Shown piece by piece: positions 22,078 to 32,359 of a stretch of 64,000 bases of DNA. Position 1 is the first letter of the stretch. Each line of letters starts with the position of its first letter. This stretch comes from Hydrocarboniphaga effusa AP103 (GTDB lineage Bacteria > Pseudomonadota > Gammaproteobacteria > Nevskiales > Nevskiaceae): the NCBI RefSeq assembly GCF_000271305.1, contig NZ_AKGD01000003.1:1-64000 (forward strand). Direction: 5' to 3'. A model generated the notes under the pieces. It worked only from the letters and a program-made list of their open reading frames with translations. It had not been told where the DNA came from and searched no databases. Made by a program: the position numbers and the translations under genes.

Positions 22078-23010
22078 ATGAAACTCACCCGGCGCATCAC
22101 GCTGCGGCAGCTCGAGGTGTTCTGCGAAGCTGCGCGCCAGCTCAATTTCTCCGATGTCGCGGAGACGCTGTCGCTGACGCAGCCGGCGATCACGATGCAG
22201 ATTCGGCAGCTCGAAGACGCGATCGGTCTGGCGCTGTTCGAGAGGAACGGGCGGCGCAAGACCTTGACCGAAGCGGGCAGGCGCATGCTCGAGCATGCGT
22301 CGCGCATCCTCGGTGAAGTGCGCGACACCGAGCAGTCCCTGCTCGCGCTGAAAGGCCTGTCGGACGGCAGCATCACCGTCGGTCTCGTGAGCACCGCGAA
22401 TCACTTCGCCCCGAGGTTGCTGGCTGCCTTCAGCCAGTTGCATCCGGGCATCGAGGTGCGCTTCGTCGTCGGCAATCGCGAAGCGCTGGTGACGATGCTC
22501 AAGGAGAACCAGACCGACCTCGTGGTGATGGGCCGGCCACCGGAGGAGCTCGAAACCGTTTCGGAAGCGCTCGCGAAGAATCCGCATCTGCTGGTTGCGC
22601 CGCCGACGCATGCGCTGTGCGGCAAGCGGCGCCTCGCTTTGCAGCGCTTGCGCGACGAGACTTTTCTGCAGCGCGAATCCGGGTCCGGAACGCGCGGCGT
22701 GATGGAGGAGTTTTTCGCCGCGCAGGGCTTCAGGCCCCGGCGGATCCTGTCGCTGGGCAGCAACGAGACGGTGAAGCAGGCGGTGATGGCGGGTTTGGGA
22801 CTCAGCGTGCTGTCGCTGCATACGTTGGCCCTGGAACTGCGGTCCGGTGAGATCGCATCGCTCGACGTGGCGGGCCTGCCGCTGCAGCGCACCTGGCATG
22901 TGGTGCATTTGCGAAGGCGGCCCTTGTCGCCGGCGGCGGCTGCGTTTCGGCAGTTTCTGATTGCGGAGACGGCGCGCTATCTGAAGCGCGAGTTCGCGGA
23001 GTTGCTCTAG
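22078..23010 (+). CDS. cbbR: LysR-type regulator of the cbb operon
   Basis: The 310-residue protein has an N-terminal winged helix (LTRRITLRQLEVFCEAARQL... SLTQPAITMQIRQLE) and a periplasmic-binding-like effector domain. CbbR proteins activate Calvin-cycle genes in response to metabolites such as RuBP, PEP or NADPH. Divergent placement from cbbL supports the name. ATG 22078 starts MKLTRRITL; a TTG at 22069 would add three residues. No strong ribosome site is visible and the palindrome lies just upstream, so translation may be low. Confidence 0.9.
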   Translation: MKLTRRITLRQLEVFCEAARQLNFSDVAETLSLTQPAITMQIRQLEDAIGLALFERNGRRKTLTEAGRRMLEHASRILGEVRDTEQSLLALKGLSDGSITVGLVSTANHFAPRLLAAFSQLHPGIEVRFVVGNREALVTMLKENQTDLVVMGRPPEELETVSEALAKNPHLLVAPPTHALCGKRRLALQRLRDETFLQRESGSGTRGVMEEFFAAQGFRPRRILSLGSNETVKQAVMAGLGLSVLSLHTLALELRSGEIASLDVAGLPLQRTWHVVHLRRRPLSPAAAAFRQFLIAETARYLKREFAELL

Positions 23011-23057
23011 CGGCTTCGGCCGCGGGGTGTCGCGGCGGAGAGCCCGCAGCAAGTGGC

Positions 23058-24128
23058 CTATCGCCGCTCCGGAAACGCCTCGCTCACCGTCATCACGGTT
23101 CCGGCCTGCATGCCGTCGTATCCCGCGAGCGCATTGATCGCAGCCTTGAGTTCCGGGCTGCGCAAGCTCGCGAGCACTCTGGTCATCGTTGCGCTCGACA
23201 GGAACTCCGCGCTGCAGGCGAAGAAGTAACGCTCGCTCGCGAGCGGCAGGAACTCCAGCCCGAAGCGCTTGGCCGGCGTTTCGACGCCGAATCCGGCGTC
23301 GGCCATCCCGCTCGCGACGAAGGCGGCGACCGCGGCGTGGGTGTATTCGCTGGTGTCGTAGCCTTCGATGTGCTGGGCCTGCAGTTGCTCTTTGCGCAGC
23401 AGAAGGTCGAGCAGCATGCGCGTGCCGGAACCGGTCTGGCGATTGACGAAGCGAACGTCGCCGCGCACGAGATCGGCAAGGCCGCGTACGCGCTTGGGAT
23501 TGCCGGGCGCGACCATGAGTCCCTGGCGGCGCGTGGCGAGCAGCACGAGCCGATGAGTGGGCTGCAGCCACTGGCTGTACTGCTGCAGGGCCTCGCGCTG
23601 GAACTCACCGAGGGGCACGTGAAAGCCGGCGAGGTCGCAAGCGCCCGCGTTCAGTGCGGCGAGTGCCTCAAGGCTGCTGCGGTACTTGAGATCGAGCGGA
23701 ATCTGCTGGCGCGCGAACCAGTCGCGCAGCAGCTCGACCGCGAAGCCGTGGCTGGCCTGCAGCCGCAGGATGCCCTGCGCATCGGAGAGCGCGCGTTCGA
23801 GTTCGACTTCGAGCTCGGAGGCGAGGCTGTCGAGCACCGGCGACAACCTCGCGGCGATGCGACGGTCGGCCCAGACCAGTTTTTCGCCGAGCGGCGTCAG
23901 CGCCGCGCCGCGACCGCGACGACTGTCGACCAGCGGCACGCCGAAAGCCTGATGCCCTTCCTGGAGAATGCCCCAGGCGTAGCGATACGAGAGGTTCATG
24001 CGCTCGCAGGCGCCGACCAGCGTGCCGGTCTCGTCGATGCCGACGAGCAGCTCGACGACGCGCGGCAGCAGATGGCGGGCGTCGCCACGCACCAGTTGCC
24101 ACTGCGGCTTGATCGAGAGCTTGAACAT
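23058..24128 (-). CDS. ModE/LysR-like regulator with substrate-binding domain, probable fds regulator
   Basis: A 356-residue protein. Its N-terminal third is a ModE-type winged helix (LLVGIDETGTLVGACERMNLSYRYAWGILQEG). The rest (about 130-340) is a PBP-like domain with GSGTRMLLDLLLR, as in molybdate/tungstate-sensing or FdsR-type regulators. It is divergent from the transporter and formate dehydrogenase operon and convergent with cbbR, so control of fds genes by formate or molybdate is likely. Nearby repeats AGCCGATT (24170, 24193) are candidate binding sites. Which ligand it senses cannot be read from the sequence. Confidence 0.75.
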   Translation of the reverse strand: MFKLSIKPQWQLVRGDARHLLPRVVELLVGIDETGTLVGACERMNLSYRYAWGILQEGHQAFGVPLVDSRRGRGAALTPLGEKLVWADRRIAARLSPVLDSLASELEVELERALSDAQGILRLQASHGFAVELLRDWFARQQIPLDLKYRSSLEALAALNAGACDLAGFHVPLGEFQREALQQYSQWLQPTHRLVLLATRRQGLMVAPGNPKRVRGLADLVRGDVRFVNRQTGSGTRMLLDLLLRKEQLQAQHIEGYDTSEYTHAAVAAFVASGMADAGFGVETPAKRFGLEFLPLASERYFFACSAEFLSSATMTRVLASLRSPELKAAINALAGYDGMQAGTVMTVSEAFPERR

Positions 24129-24169
24129 CGGCCTTGAGGGTCTCCAGGTGCGCAGATTAGGCTTTTATG

Positions 24170-24216
24170 AGCCGATTTAAATGGATATTGAAAGCCGATT
24201 GTTCTGGCTATCGGCT
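24170..24216. promoter_or_regulatory. candidate operator for the fds regulator
   Basis: Three related boxes occur in the divergent gap: AGCCGATT at 24170-24177, AGCCGATT at 24193-24200 (23 bases on, about two helical turns), and the inverted ATCGGCT at 24210-24216. The second and third form a 7-bp inverted repeat with a 10-base spacer. The rest of the 230-base gap is A/T-richer than its surroundings, as a promoter would be. Confidence 0.5.
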
Positions 24217-24358
24217 CCCCAATGCTAGCGTATCCACCACCAAAGTCTGCTTCGCTTGTCCAGCTTCATATGTTCTAGTCAACCTATAAGGCTAGAGCCG
24301 GTCCGGCAAGGCCGCCCGTGCGACGACGCCGTGCGAAAACTGAGGAGCGAGAGCAGAC

Positions 24359-26035
24359 ATGGCCAGCCCATCCAACGCCAGCCGAGATGTCGACAGCACA
24401 ACGCCAGCGCCCTTCCTGTCACGACTTCTGTCGAAGGAAGCCAGCATCGCCGGGCCGGGCTACAGCCGCTGGCTGGTGCCGCCCGCGGCGCTGTGCATTC
24501 ATTTGTGCATCGGCATGGCCTACGGTTTCTCGGTGTTCTGGCTGCCGCTGTCGAAGGCGGTCGGCATTGCGCAGCCGATCGAATGCGAGGCCGGCATGAG
24601 CTTCGGCGCGCTGCTCGTCGCCACGCATTGCGATTGGAAGATCAGCCAGCTCGGCTGGATGTACACGCTGTTCTTCGTGTTCCTGGGCTGCTCGGCCGCG
24701 ATCTGGGGCGGCTGGCTCGAACGGGCAGGGCCGCGCAAGGCCGGCGTGGTGTCGGCGCTGTGCTGGTGCGGTGGCCTGCTGATCTCGGCGCTCGGCGTGT
24801 ATCTGCACCAGCTCTGGATGCTGTGGATCGGCTCGGGCGTGATCGGCGGCATCGGGCTCGGCCTCGGCTACATCTCGCCGGTGTCGACCTTGATCAAATG
24901 GTTTCCGGATCGGCGCGGCATGGCGACCGGCATGGCGATCATGGGCTTCGGCGGCGGCGCGATGATCGGCGCGCCGCTGGCCGACCAGCTCATGGCGCAT
25001 TTCGCGAGCGCGCATTCGGTCGGCGTCTGGCAGACCTTCGTCGCGCTCGCCGCGATCTACTTCGTCTTCATGATGGCCGGTGCGCTCGCATACCGCGTTC
25101 CGCCAGCGGGCTGGCAGCCGCCGGGCGCAGCGCCGCCCGCGAACGCGGCGGGCGCGATGATCACGCGCCGGCCCGTGCACCTGCGCGATGCCCACAGGAC
25201 GCCGCAGTTCTGGCTGGTCTGGGCGGTGCTCTGCCTCAACGTCAGCGCGGGCATCGGCGTGATCGGCATGGCTTCGCCGATGCTGCAGGAGGTATTCGGC
25301 GGCCGGCTCATCGGCATCGATGCCGGCATCAACGAACTCGGCGCCGGACAGAAGGCGCAGATCGCGGCGATCGCGGCCGGTTTCACCGGCTTGCTGAGCC
25401 TGTTCAACATCGGCGGCCGGTTCTTCTGGGCCTCGATGTCCGATCGCATCGGTCGCAAGGCCACGTACTGCGTGTTCTTCGCGCTCGGCATCGCGCTGTA
25501 CGCAGCCGCCCCGTGGGCAGGACATGCGGGCAGCGTGGCGGTTTTCGTCGCGATCTTCTGCGTGATCCTGTCGATGTACGGCGGCGGCTTCGCCACCGTG
25601 CCGGCCTATCTGGCCGACCTGTTCGGCACTCAGTTCGTCGGCGCGATACACGGGCGCCTGCTCACGGCCTGGGCCACGGCCGGCATTCTCGGGCCCGTGC
25701 TCGTCAACTACATCCGCGAATACCAGCTCGCGCACGGCGTCGCCAAGGCGCAGGCCTACGACAGCACCATGCTGATCCTCGCCGCGCTGCTCGTGCTGGG
25801 GCTCATCTGCAACCTGCTCGTGAAACCCGTCGACGCACGCTTTCACATGAGCGATGCGGACATCGCCGCGGCCAGGCAGGCGGCGCATGAGACGCGCCCC
25901 GCGCTGCTGGCGCAGCCCGGCGCCACCGCTGCGCAATCGAGCCTCGCGATCACGCTGGCCTGGCTCGCCGTCGGCCTGCCGCTGCTGTGGGGCGTGTGGA
26001 TCACGCTGCAGAAGGCGGCGCTGCTGTTTCATTGA
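24359..26035 (+). CDS. OFA-family MFS transporter (oxalate/formate antiporter-like)
   Basis: A 558-residue inner-membrane protein with about 12 hydrophobic segments and the MFS signature between helices 2 and 3 ([13 protein letters not shown]). The long loop after TM1 (about 75-95) and [23 protein letters not shown] are typical of the OFA family. It is 23 bases ahead of fdsG in the same direction, so it likely imports formate (or oxalate) for the formate dehydrogenase. ATG 24359 follows GAGGAG at a rather long spacing. Substrate is inferred from neighbours. Confidence 0.82.
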   Translation: MASPSNASRDVDSTTPAPFLSRLLSKEASIAGPGYSRWLVPPAALCIHLCIGMAYGFSVFWLPLSKAVGIAQPIECEAGMSFGALLVATHCDWKISQLGWMYTLFFVFLGCSAAIWGGWLERAGPRKAGVVSALCWCGGLLISALGVYLHQLWMLWIGSGVIGGIGLGLGYISPVSTLIKWFPDRRGMATGMAIMGFGGGAMIGAPLADQLMAHFASAHSVGVWQTFVALAAIYFVFMMAGALAYRVPPAGWQPPGAAPPANAAGAMITRRPVHLRDAHRTPQFWLVWAVLCLNVSAGIGVIGMASPMLQEVFGGRLIGIDAGINELGAGQKAQIAAIAAGFTGLLSLFNIGGRFFWASMSDRIGRKATYCVFFALGIALYAAAPWAGHAGSVAVFVAIFCVILSMYGGGFATVPAYLADLFGTQFVGAIHGRLLTAWATAGILGPVLVNYIREYQLAHGVAKAQAYDSTMLILAALLVLGLICNLLVKPVDARFHMSDADIAAARQAAHETRPALLAQPGATAAQSSLAITLAWLAVGLPLLWGVWITLQKAALLFH

Positions 26036-26058
26036 ACAAGAAAGCAAAGGACCCGCTC

Positions 26059-26589
26059 ATGAAAGCGCGAAGCATCATTCCGATCCAGCCCGAGCCCGGC
26101 TCGAAGCTGCTGCCCGCGCAGCGCGCCGCCGTGCGTGCGGCCGTCGATCGCCATCGTGAAACGCCCGGCGCCTTGCTGCCGGTGCTGCACGCGGTGCAGG
26201 ACGCGCTCGGCCATGTGCCGAAGGATGCGGTGCCGCTGATCGCGTTCGAACTGAATCTGTCGCGCGCCGAGGTGCATGGCGTGGTGAGCTTCTATCACTA
26301 CTTCCGCCAGCAGCCGCCCGGCCGCCATGTCGTGCATCTGTGCCGCGCGGAAGCCTGCCAGTCGGTCGGAGCCGTCGCGCTCGAAGCGCATGCCAAGCGC
26401 AGCCTCGGCGTCGACTACCACGAGACGACGCCAGACGGCGCGATCACGCTCGAACCGGTTTACTGCCTCGGCAATTGCGCGCTCGGCCCTGCATTGATGA
26501 TCGACGGCCAGCTGCAAGGCCGGGTGACGCCGCAGCGTTTCGATCAGCTGATGGCGCGGGCTCGCGTTGATGCGGAGGCCAGCGCATGA
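26059..26589 (+). CDS. fdsG: NAD-linked formate dehydrogenase gamma subunit (NuoE-like)
   Basis: FdsG carries one [2Fe-2S] cluster in the soluble FdsABG(D) formate dehydrogenase, on the path to the flavin. The 176-residue product shows thioredoxin-like ferredoxin ligands [10 protein letters not shown] (about 95-100) and CLGNCALGP (about 137-141). ATG 26059 follows AAAGG; the longer frame overlaps the transporter gene. Its stop overlaps the fdsB start by four bases (ATGA), typical of coupled translation. Confidence 0.93.
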   Translation: MKARSIIPIQPEPGSKLLPAQRAAVRAAVDRHRETPGALLPVLHAVQDALGHVPKDAVPLIAFELNLSRAEVHGVVSFYHYFRQQPPGRHVVHLCRAEACQSVGAVALEAHAKRSLGVDYHETTPDGAITLEPVYCLGNCALGPALMIDGQLQGRVTPQRFDQLMARARVDAEASA

Positions 26590-28160
26590 GCATCGTTCGG
26601 ATTTACGTGCCTTGCGATGCGTCGGCGCTGTCGGTCGGGGCGGACGAGACTGCGGACGCGATCGCGCTCGAAGCGTCCAGGCGCGGCATTGCGATCGAAC
26701 TCGTGCGCAACGGAACGCGCGGCATGCTCTGGCTCGAGCCGCTCGTCGAAGTGCAGACGCCGCACGGACGCATTGCCTACGGCCCGGTGCTGAGCGAAGA
26801 CGTCGGCTCGCTGTTCGATGCGGATTTCCTGCAGGGCGGAGCGCATGCGCTGAGTCTCGGCGTGACCGAAGAGATCGCCTACTTCAGAAACCAGCAGCGG
26901 CTGTGCTTCGCGCGCGTGGGCTTGAACGCGCCGACCGATATCGAGGCGTACCGGGCCAATGGCGGCTACGAGGGCCTGCGCAAGGCGCTCGCGCTCGAGC
27001 CCGCCGAGATCGTCGCGGCGGTCAGCGAATCGGGCCTGCGTGGTCGCGGCGGCGCGGCGTTTCCGACCGGCATCAAGTGGAAGACCGTGCTCGATGCGCA
27101 GGCCGATCGGCCAGATGACCAGAAGTACATCGTCTGCAACGCGGACGAGGGCGATTCGGGCACGTTCTCGGACCGCATGCTCATGGAAGGCGATCCATTC
27201 ACGCTCGTCGAGGGCATGACCATCGCCGGCATCGCGGTCGGCGCGACGCAGGGCTATATCTATCTGCGCTGCGAGTATCCGCATGCGCGGCGCGCGCTCG
27301 ACGCGGCGATTCTGAAAGCCTACGAACACGGTTTTCTCGGCGACAACGTCGGCGGCAGCGGCAAGCACTTTGATCTCGAAGTGCGGCTCGGCGCGGGCGC
27401 CTACATCTGCGGCGAAGAAACCGCGTTGCTCGAATCGCTCGAAGGCAAGCGCGGGCAGGTCCGCTTCAAGCCGCCGTTGCCCGCGCTCAAGGGCCTGTTC
27501 GGCAAGCCGACCGTCATCAACAACGTCATCACCTTCGCCTCGGTGCCGGTCATCTTCGAGCGCGGCGCGGACTGGTACAAGAACTTCGGCATGGGCCGCT
27601 CGCGCGGCAGCTTGCCGATCCAGCTCACGGGCAACATCAAGCACGGCGGCCTCGTCGAACTGGCATTCGGTGCGACCTTGCGCGAGCTGCTCTACGACTA
27701 CGGCGGTGGAACGCTGAGTGGCCGGCCGATTCGCGCGGTGCAGGTCGGCGGTCCGCTCGGTGCTTACCTGCCCGAATCGACGTTCGACACGCCGCTCGAC
27801 TACGAAGCTTTCGCCGCGATCAAGGGCATGCTCGGCCACGGCGGCATCGTCGTGTTCGACGACAGCGTCGACATGGCCGCGCAGGCGCGCTACGCGATGG
27901 AGTTCTGTGCCGCCGAATCCTGCGGAAAATGCACGCCCTGCCGCATCGGCTCGACGCGCGGCAGCGAGGTGATCGACCGGCTCGTCGCCGGGCTCGATGC
28001 GCCGAAGCAGGAGCAGCTGCTGCGCGATCTTTGCGAAACCATGACCTACGGCTCGCTGTGCGCGCTGGGCGGACTCACGCCGTATCCGGTGCTTTCCGCG
28101 CTGGATCATTTCCCCGAAGATTTTCAGCCGAAAGTCGCGCCCGTGCGCGTCGCCGGCTAG
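26586..28160 (+). CDS. fdsB: NAD-linked formate dehydrogenase beta subunit (NuoF-like)
   Basis: FdsB binds FMN, NAD and a [4Fe-4S] cluster and reduces NAD+ with electrons from formate. The 524 residues include an N-terminal thioredoxin-like part, the NAD site [13 protein letters not shown] (about 153), the FMN region [14 protein letters not shown] and the cluster ligands [13 protein letters not shown] (about 445) with a later Cys. The length fits the FdsB/HoxF-like family. The frame is clean through the overlap with fdsG. Confidence 0.95.
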   Translation: MSIVRIYVPCDASALSVGADETADAIALEASRRGIAIELVRNGTRGMLWLEPLVEVQTPHGRIAYGPVLSEDVGSLFDADFLQGGAHALSLGVTEEIAYFRNQQRLCFARVGLNAPTDIEAYRANGGYEGLRKALALEPAEIVAAVSESGLRGRGGAAFPTGIKWKTVLDAQADRPDDQKYIVCNADEGDSGTFSDRMLMEGDPFTLVEGMTIAGIAVGATQGYIYLRCEYPHARRALDAAILKAYEHGFLGDNVGGSGKHFDLEVRLGAGAYICGEETALLESLEGKRGQVRFKPPLPALKGLFGKPTVINNVITFASVPVIFERGADWYKNFGMGRSRGSLPIQLTGNIKHGGLVELAFGATLRELLYDYGGGTLSGRPIRAVQVGGPLGAYLPESTFDTPLDYEAFAAIKGMLGHGGIVVFDDSVDMAAQARYAMEFCAAESCGKCTPCRIGSTRGSEVIDRLVAGLDAPKQEQLLRDLCETMTYGSLCALGGLTPYPVLSALDHFPEDFQPKVAPVRVAG

Positions 28161-28168
28161 GAGCAGAC

Positions 28169-31093
28169 ATGCAATCGATCGCCGAAAAGGATTTGGGAAC
28201 GCCGGCTCCGCGTTGGAAGAATGTAGGTCTCAAGACTTCCATCGCAGAACCCGCGCACAAGACCGTCACGCTGAACATCGACGGCCAGGAATGCACGGTT
28301 GCCGAAGGCACTTCGGTGATGCGCGCCGCCGCGCTCGCCGGCATCAGCATTCCGAAGCTCTGCGCCACCGATCAGCTCGAGGCCTTCGGCTCCTGCCGCC
28401 TGTGCCTCGTGCAGATCGACGGCATGCGCGGCTATCCGGCCTCATGCACGACGCCGGTCGCGCCGGGCATGAAGGTGACGACGCAGAACGCCAAGCTCGC
28501 CGAGTTGCGCCGCGGCGTGATGGAGCTCTACATCTCCGATCATCCGCTCGACTGTCTCACCTGTCCGGCCAACGGACATTGCGAGCTGCAGGACATGGCC
28601 GGCGCCGTCGGCCTGCGTGAAGTGCGCTACGGCTATGAAGGCGACAATCACGTCCACGCCAGGCGCAATGGCGAGGTCAACGAGCGCTTCGTCGCCAAGG
28701 ACGAAAGCAATCCGTACTTCACGTTCGATCCGTCCAAGTGCATCGTCTGCTCACGCTGCGTGCGCGCCTGCGACGAGCAGCAGGGCACGCTCGCGCTGAC
28801 GATCCAGGGACGCGGATTCGATTCCAAGGTGTCGCCGAGCGCGGCCGAGAATTTCCTCGAATCCGAATGCGTATCGTGCGGCGCCTGCGTGCAGGCTTGC
28901 CCGACCGCGACGCTGTCCGAGAAATCGCTGATCGCAATGGGGCAGGCCGAGCATTCGGTGGTGACGACCTGCGCGTACTGCGGCGTCGGCTGCAGTTTCC
29001 GCGCCGAGATGAAGGGCGAGGAGGTGGTGCGCATGGTGCCGAACAAGGACGGCCATGCGAACCACGGGCACTCCTGCGTCAAGGGCCGTTTCGCGATCGG
29101 CTACGCAACGCACAGCGACCGCATCACCAAGCCGATGATCCGCGCCAGGATCACGGACCCCTGGCGCGAAGTGAGCTGGGACGAGGCGATCGCCTATGCG
29201 GCCAGCGAGTTCAAGCGCATCCAGGCCAAATACGGTCGCGATGCGATCGGCGGCATCACCTCGTCGCGCTGCACCAACGAGGAAACCTATCTGGTGCAGA
29301 AGCTCGTGCGCGCCGGCTTCGGCAACAACAACGTCGACACCTGCGCGCGCGTCTGCCATTCGCCGACCGGCTACGGACTCAAGCAGACCCTCGGCGAATC
29401 GGCCGGCACCCAGAATTTCGATTCGGTGATGCAAGCCGACGTCATCATGGTGATCGGCGCGAATCCCACCGACGGCCATCCGGTGTTCGGCTCGCAAATG
29501 AAGCGTCGCCTGCGCGAAGGCGCCAGGCTCATCGTCGCCGATCCGCGCCGCATCGATCTCGTGCGCACGCCGCACGTGAAAGCCGAGCATCACCTGAAGC
29601 TCAGGCCCGGAACCAATGTCGCGCTCATCAATGCGCTCGCGCATGTCATCGTCACCGAAGGCCTGGTGCAGGAAGACTTCGTGCGCGAACGTTGCGACAT
29701 GGAGTCGTTCGACAAATGGCGCAACTTCGTCGCCGATGCGCGTCATTCCCCGGAGAGCACCGAGTCGATCACCGGTGTTCCCGCCGCGACGATGCGCGCG
29801 GCCGCGCGCCTGTACGCGACCGGTGGCAACGCGGCGATCTACTACGGCCTCGGCGTCACCGAGCACAGCCAGGGCTCGACGATGGTCATGGGCATCGCGA
29901 ACCTTGCGATGGCCACCGGCAACGTCGGCCGCGAAGGCGTGGGTGTGAATCCCTTGCGCGGGCAGAACAACGTGCAGGGTTCCTGCGACATGGGCTCGTT
30001 CCCGCACGAGTTTCCGGGCTATCGCCATGTCTCCGACCAGAGCACGCGCGACCTGCTGCAACAGGCCTGGGGCGTCAACCTGCTCGACGAGCCGGGCCTG
30101 CGCATTCCGAACATGTTCGAAGCCGCGCTCGACGGCGAGTTCATGGGCCTGTACATCGAAGGCGAGGATATCGCGCAGTCCGATCCGAACACGCAGCACG
30201 TCACCGCGGCACTCACGGCGATGGAATGCATCGTCGTGCAGGACCTGTTCCTCAACGAATCGGCCAAGTTCGCGCACGTGTTCCTGCCGGGCAGTTCCTT
30301 CATGGAAAAGGACGGCACCTTCACGAACGCCGAGCGCCGCATTTCGCGCGTTCGCAAGGTGATGAAGCCCAAGTCCGGCTATGCGGACTGGGAGATCACG
30401 CAGCTGCTCGCGAACGCGATGGGCTACCCGATGAACTACGCGCATCCGGGCGAGATCATGGACGAGATCGCGCGGCTCACGCCGACGTTCCAGAACGTGA
30501 GCTACCGACGTATCGATGAACTCGGCAGCATCCAGTGGCCCTGCAACGACGAGCATCCGCTCGGCACCCCGACCATGCATGTCGATGCCTTCGTGCGCGG
30601 CAAGGGCCGTTTCATGGTCACCGAGTACGTGCCGACGCAGGAGAAGGTCAACGCGCGCTTTCCGCTGATCCTGACGACCGGGCGCATCCTCTCGCAGTAC
30701 AACGTCGGCGCGCAGACCCGTCGCACCGACAACGTCCACTGGCATGCGGAGGACAGGCTCGAGATTCATGCGGCCGATGCGGAAGCGCGCGGCATCGTCG
30801 ATGGCGATTGGGTCGGCGTCGCAAGCCGTGCGGGTGAAACCGTGCTGCGCTCGCGCATCACCGATCGCGTACAGCCCGGCGTGGTATACACGACCTTCCA
30901 TTTCCCCGAATCGGGCGCCAACGTGATCACCACCGACAACTCGGATTGGGCGACGAATTGTCCGGAATACAAGGTCACGGCCGTGGAAGTCACGCGCGTG
31001 AGCCAGCCGTCCGAATGGCAGAAGCGCTATCGCGAGTTTTCGCAGCGGCAGGACGAGTTGCTCAAGGCCAGAGACGCGGCCGATGCAAGCTGA
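28169..31093 (+). CDS. fdsA: NAD-linked formate dehydrogenase alpha subunit (molybdenum)
   Basis: The catalytic subunit oxidises formate to CO2 at a bis-MGD molybdenum (or tungsten) centre. The 974 residues run: N-terminal [2Fe-2S] (GSCRLC region), HC-type site CPANGHC, two [4Fe-4S] motifs (CIVCSRCVRAC, CVSCGACVQAC), then the catalytic domain with CAYCGVGC and the metal ligand Cys in DTCARVCHSP (about 393), followed by the C-terminal MGD domain. The metal ligand is Cys, not selenocysteine. There is no twin-arginine signal, so the enzyme is cytosolic. The start ATG 28169 has AGGAG five bases upstream, eight bases after fdsB. Confidence 0.96.
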   Translation: MQSIAEKDLGTPAPRWKNVGLKTSIAEPAHKTVTLNIDGQECTVAEGTSVMRAAALAGISIPKLCATDQLEAFGSCRLCLVQIDGMRGYPASCTTPVAPGMKVTTQNAKLAELRRGVMELYISDHPLDCLTCPANGHCELQDMAGAVGLREVRYGYEGDNHVHARRNGEVNERFVAKDESNPYFTFDPSKCIVCSRCVRACDEQQGTLALTIQGRGFDSKVSPSAAENFLESECVSCGACVQACPTATLSEKSLIAMGQAEHSVVTTCAYCGVGCSFRAEMKGEEVVRMVPNKDGHANHGHSCVKGRFAIGYATHSDRITKPMIRARITDPWREVSWDEAIAYAASEFKRIQAKYGRDAIGGITSSRCTNEETYLVQKLVRAGFGNNNVDTCARVCHSPTGYGLKQTLGESAGTQNFDSVMQADVIMVIGANPTDGHPVFGSQMKRRLREGARLIVADPRRIDLVRTPHVKAEHHLKLRPGTNVALINALAHVIVTEGLVQEDFVRERCDMESFDKWRNFVADARHSPESTESITGVPAATMRAAARLYATGGNAAIYYGLGVTEHSQGSTMVMGIANLAMATGNVGREGVGVNPLRGQNNVQGSCDMGSFPHEFPGYRHVSDQSTRDLLQQAWGVNLLDEPGLRIPNMFEAALDGEFMGLYIEGEDIAQSDPNTQHVTAALTAMECIVVQDLFLNESAKFAHVFLPGSSFMEKDGTFTNAERRISRVRKVMKPKSGYADWEITQLLANAMGYPMNYAHPGEIMDEIARLTPTFQNVSYRRIDELGSIQWPCNDEHPLGTPTMHVDAFVRGKGRFMVTEYVPTQEKVNARFPLILTTGRILSQYNVGAQTRRTDNVHWHAEDRLEIHAADAEARGIVDGDWVGVASRAGETVLRSRITDRVQPGVVYTTFHFPESGANVITTDNSDWATNCPEYKVTAVEVTRVSQPSEWQKRYREFSQRQDELLKARDAADAS

Positions 31094-31943
31094 GCCTTCG
31101 ATCGCAAGCGTGCAGCCCGGGCTGGTGCGTCGTAGCGTTCGGCGTCTGGTCGGACGCGAGCTCATCGAGCGTGAGGAATGCATCGCCGAGGAGGTGGCGG
31201 TGGCGCTCGTGTACAACGAGCAGCCGCACGCGGTGATGATGCTCACGCCGCTCGATCTCGAAGCATTCGCGCTCGGGTTTTCGTTGAGCGAAGGCATCAT
31301 CGAAAATGCGGACGAACTCCTCGAGGTTCGCGTGGTGCCGCTCGAGCAGGGCCTGCAGCTGGCGATGCGCATTGCGCCGCGGCGCCTCGAACGCCTGCTC
31401 GCCCGTCCGCGTTCGCTCGAAGGGCGCAGCGGCTGCGGTGTCTGCGGTACGCGGCACATCGGCGATGTCTTGCGCGCGCCCCGGCATGCCTCGGCCGGTT
31501 TCGTCGTCGATGCGGTGGCTTTGCGGCGGGCTTTGCAACAGCTTTCCGAGATGCAATCGCTCAACGCGATGACCGGTGCCGTACACGCGGCTGCGTGGGC
31601 GACGCCCGAAGGCGACCTGCGCTGGCTTTGCGAAGATGTCGGCCGTCACAACGCGCTCGACAAACTCATCGGCCGGCTCGCACGCGAAGGCGTGCCGGCG
31701 GCGCACGGCTTCGTCGTGCTGACCAGCCGCGCAAGCTTCGAGATGGTGCTCAAGTCCGCCAGCGCAGGTATCCCACTCGTGGTCGCGATCTCGGCTCCGA
31801 CCTCATTGGCGGTCGAAGTCGCCGACGAGGCCGGCATCACCCTCGTCGGCTTTGCGAGAGACGATCGCTTTACGGTTTACACGCGGCCGGCGCGCGTCAG
31901 CGTTCCGGCGGTCGCGGTGGCCACGAACGGAGAAGGATCATGA
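31083..31943 (+). CDS. fdhD: formate dehydrogenase accessory sulfurtransferase
   Basis: FdhD (FdsC) carries sulfur from a cysteine desulfurase to the molybdenum cofactor, needed for formate dehydrogenase activity. The 286-residue product has the catalytic loop SGCGVCG (about 117-123) and the nucleotide-pocket stretch CEDVGRHNALDKLIG. It overlaps fdsA by 11 bases and fdsD by four, so it belongs to the operon. Confidence 0.94.
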   Translation: MQAEPSIASVQPGLVRRSVRRLVGRELIEREECIAEEVAVALVYNEQPHAVMMLTPLDLEAFALGFSLSEGIIENADELLEVRVVPLEQGLQLAMRIAPRRLERLLARPRSLEGRSGCGVCGTRHIGDVLRAPRHASAGFVVDAVALRRALQQLSEMQSLNAMTGAVHAAAWATPEGDLRWLCEDVGRHNALDKLIGRLAREGVPAAHGFVVLTSRASFEMVLKSASAGIPLVVAISAPTSLAVEVADEAGITLVGFARDDRFTVYTRPARVSVPAVAVATNGEGS

Positions 31944-32173
31944 GCGGCGAAGCAGGGCAGCTCGTCAAGATGGCGGACGACATCGCGCGTTTCTTCGCGG
32001 CCGATCCGGATCAGTCCGCCGCGATCGAAGGCGTGGTCGGACACATCCAGAAGTTCTGGGACCCGCGCATGAGACGCAAGCTCGTCGCGCATTGGCAACG
32101 CCATCCGAACGACTTGTCGCCATTGGCGGCCGCTGCCGCCGAGCGCTTGGCGCATTCGACGACGGCGGCGTAA
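31940..32173 (+). CDS. fdsD: NAD-linked formate dehydrogenase delta subunit
   Basis: A 77-residue protein matching the FdsD family: LVKMADDIARFFAADP at the N terminus and HIQKFWDPRMRRKLV in the middle. FdsD is needed for a stable or active complex in other bacteria. It has a good ribosome site (GAAGGA) and overlaps fdhD by four bases. It is the last gene of the operon; no terminator is obvious in the 186 bases before mgtC, which hold no gene. Confidence 0.9.
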   Translation: MSGEAGQLVKMADDIARFFAADPDQSAAIEGVVGHIQKFWDPRMRRKLVAHWQRHPNDLSPLAAAAAERLAHSTTAA

Positions 32174-32359
32174 AGCGCTCGTCGATGAGCCCGCCGCCAA
32201 ACAGGCCGTCTCGTGCGCGAGGCGGTTGGCGGAGGCTTGCCGGCGTCGCGATGACGCGCGCTGAGCGACCCCTCGACCAGTCTGGAGCTGCGCTGTTCAG
32301 CGCTGCGGAAGCCGGCGCGATCTAGCGTTCGCGCACCGCCTGCGCGCAGAGGGTTCTCG

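Noticed and set aside
28751..31564. A 937-codon minus-strand frame opposite fdsA
   Set aside because: It is the same antisense effect. fdsA on the plus strand has all its cluster motifs and operon spacing.
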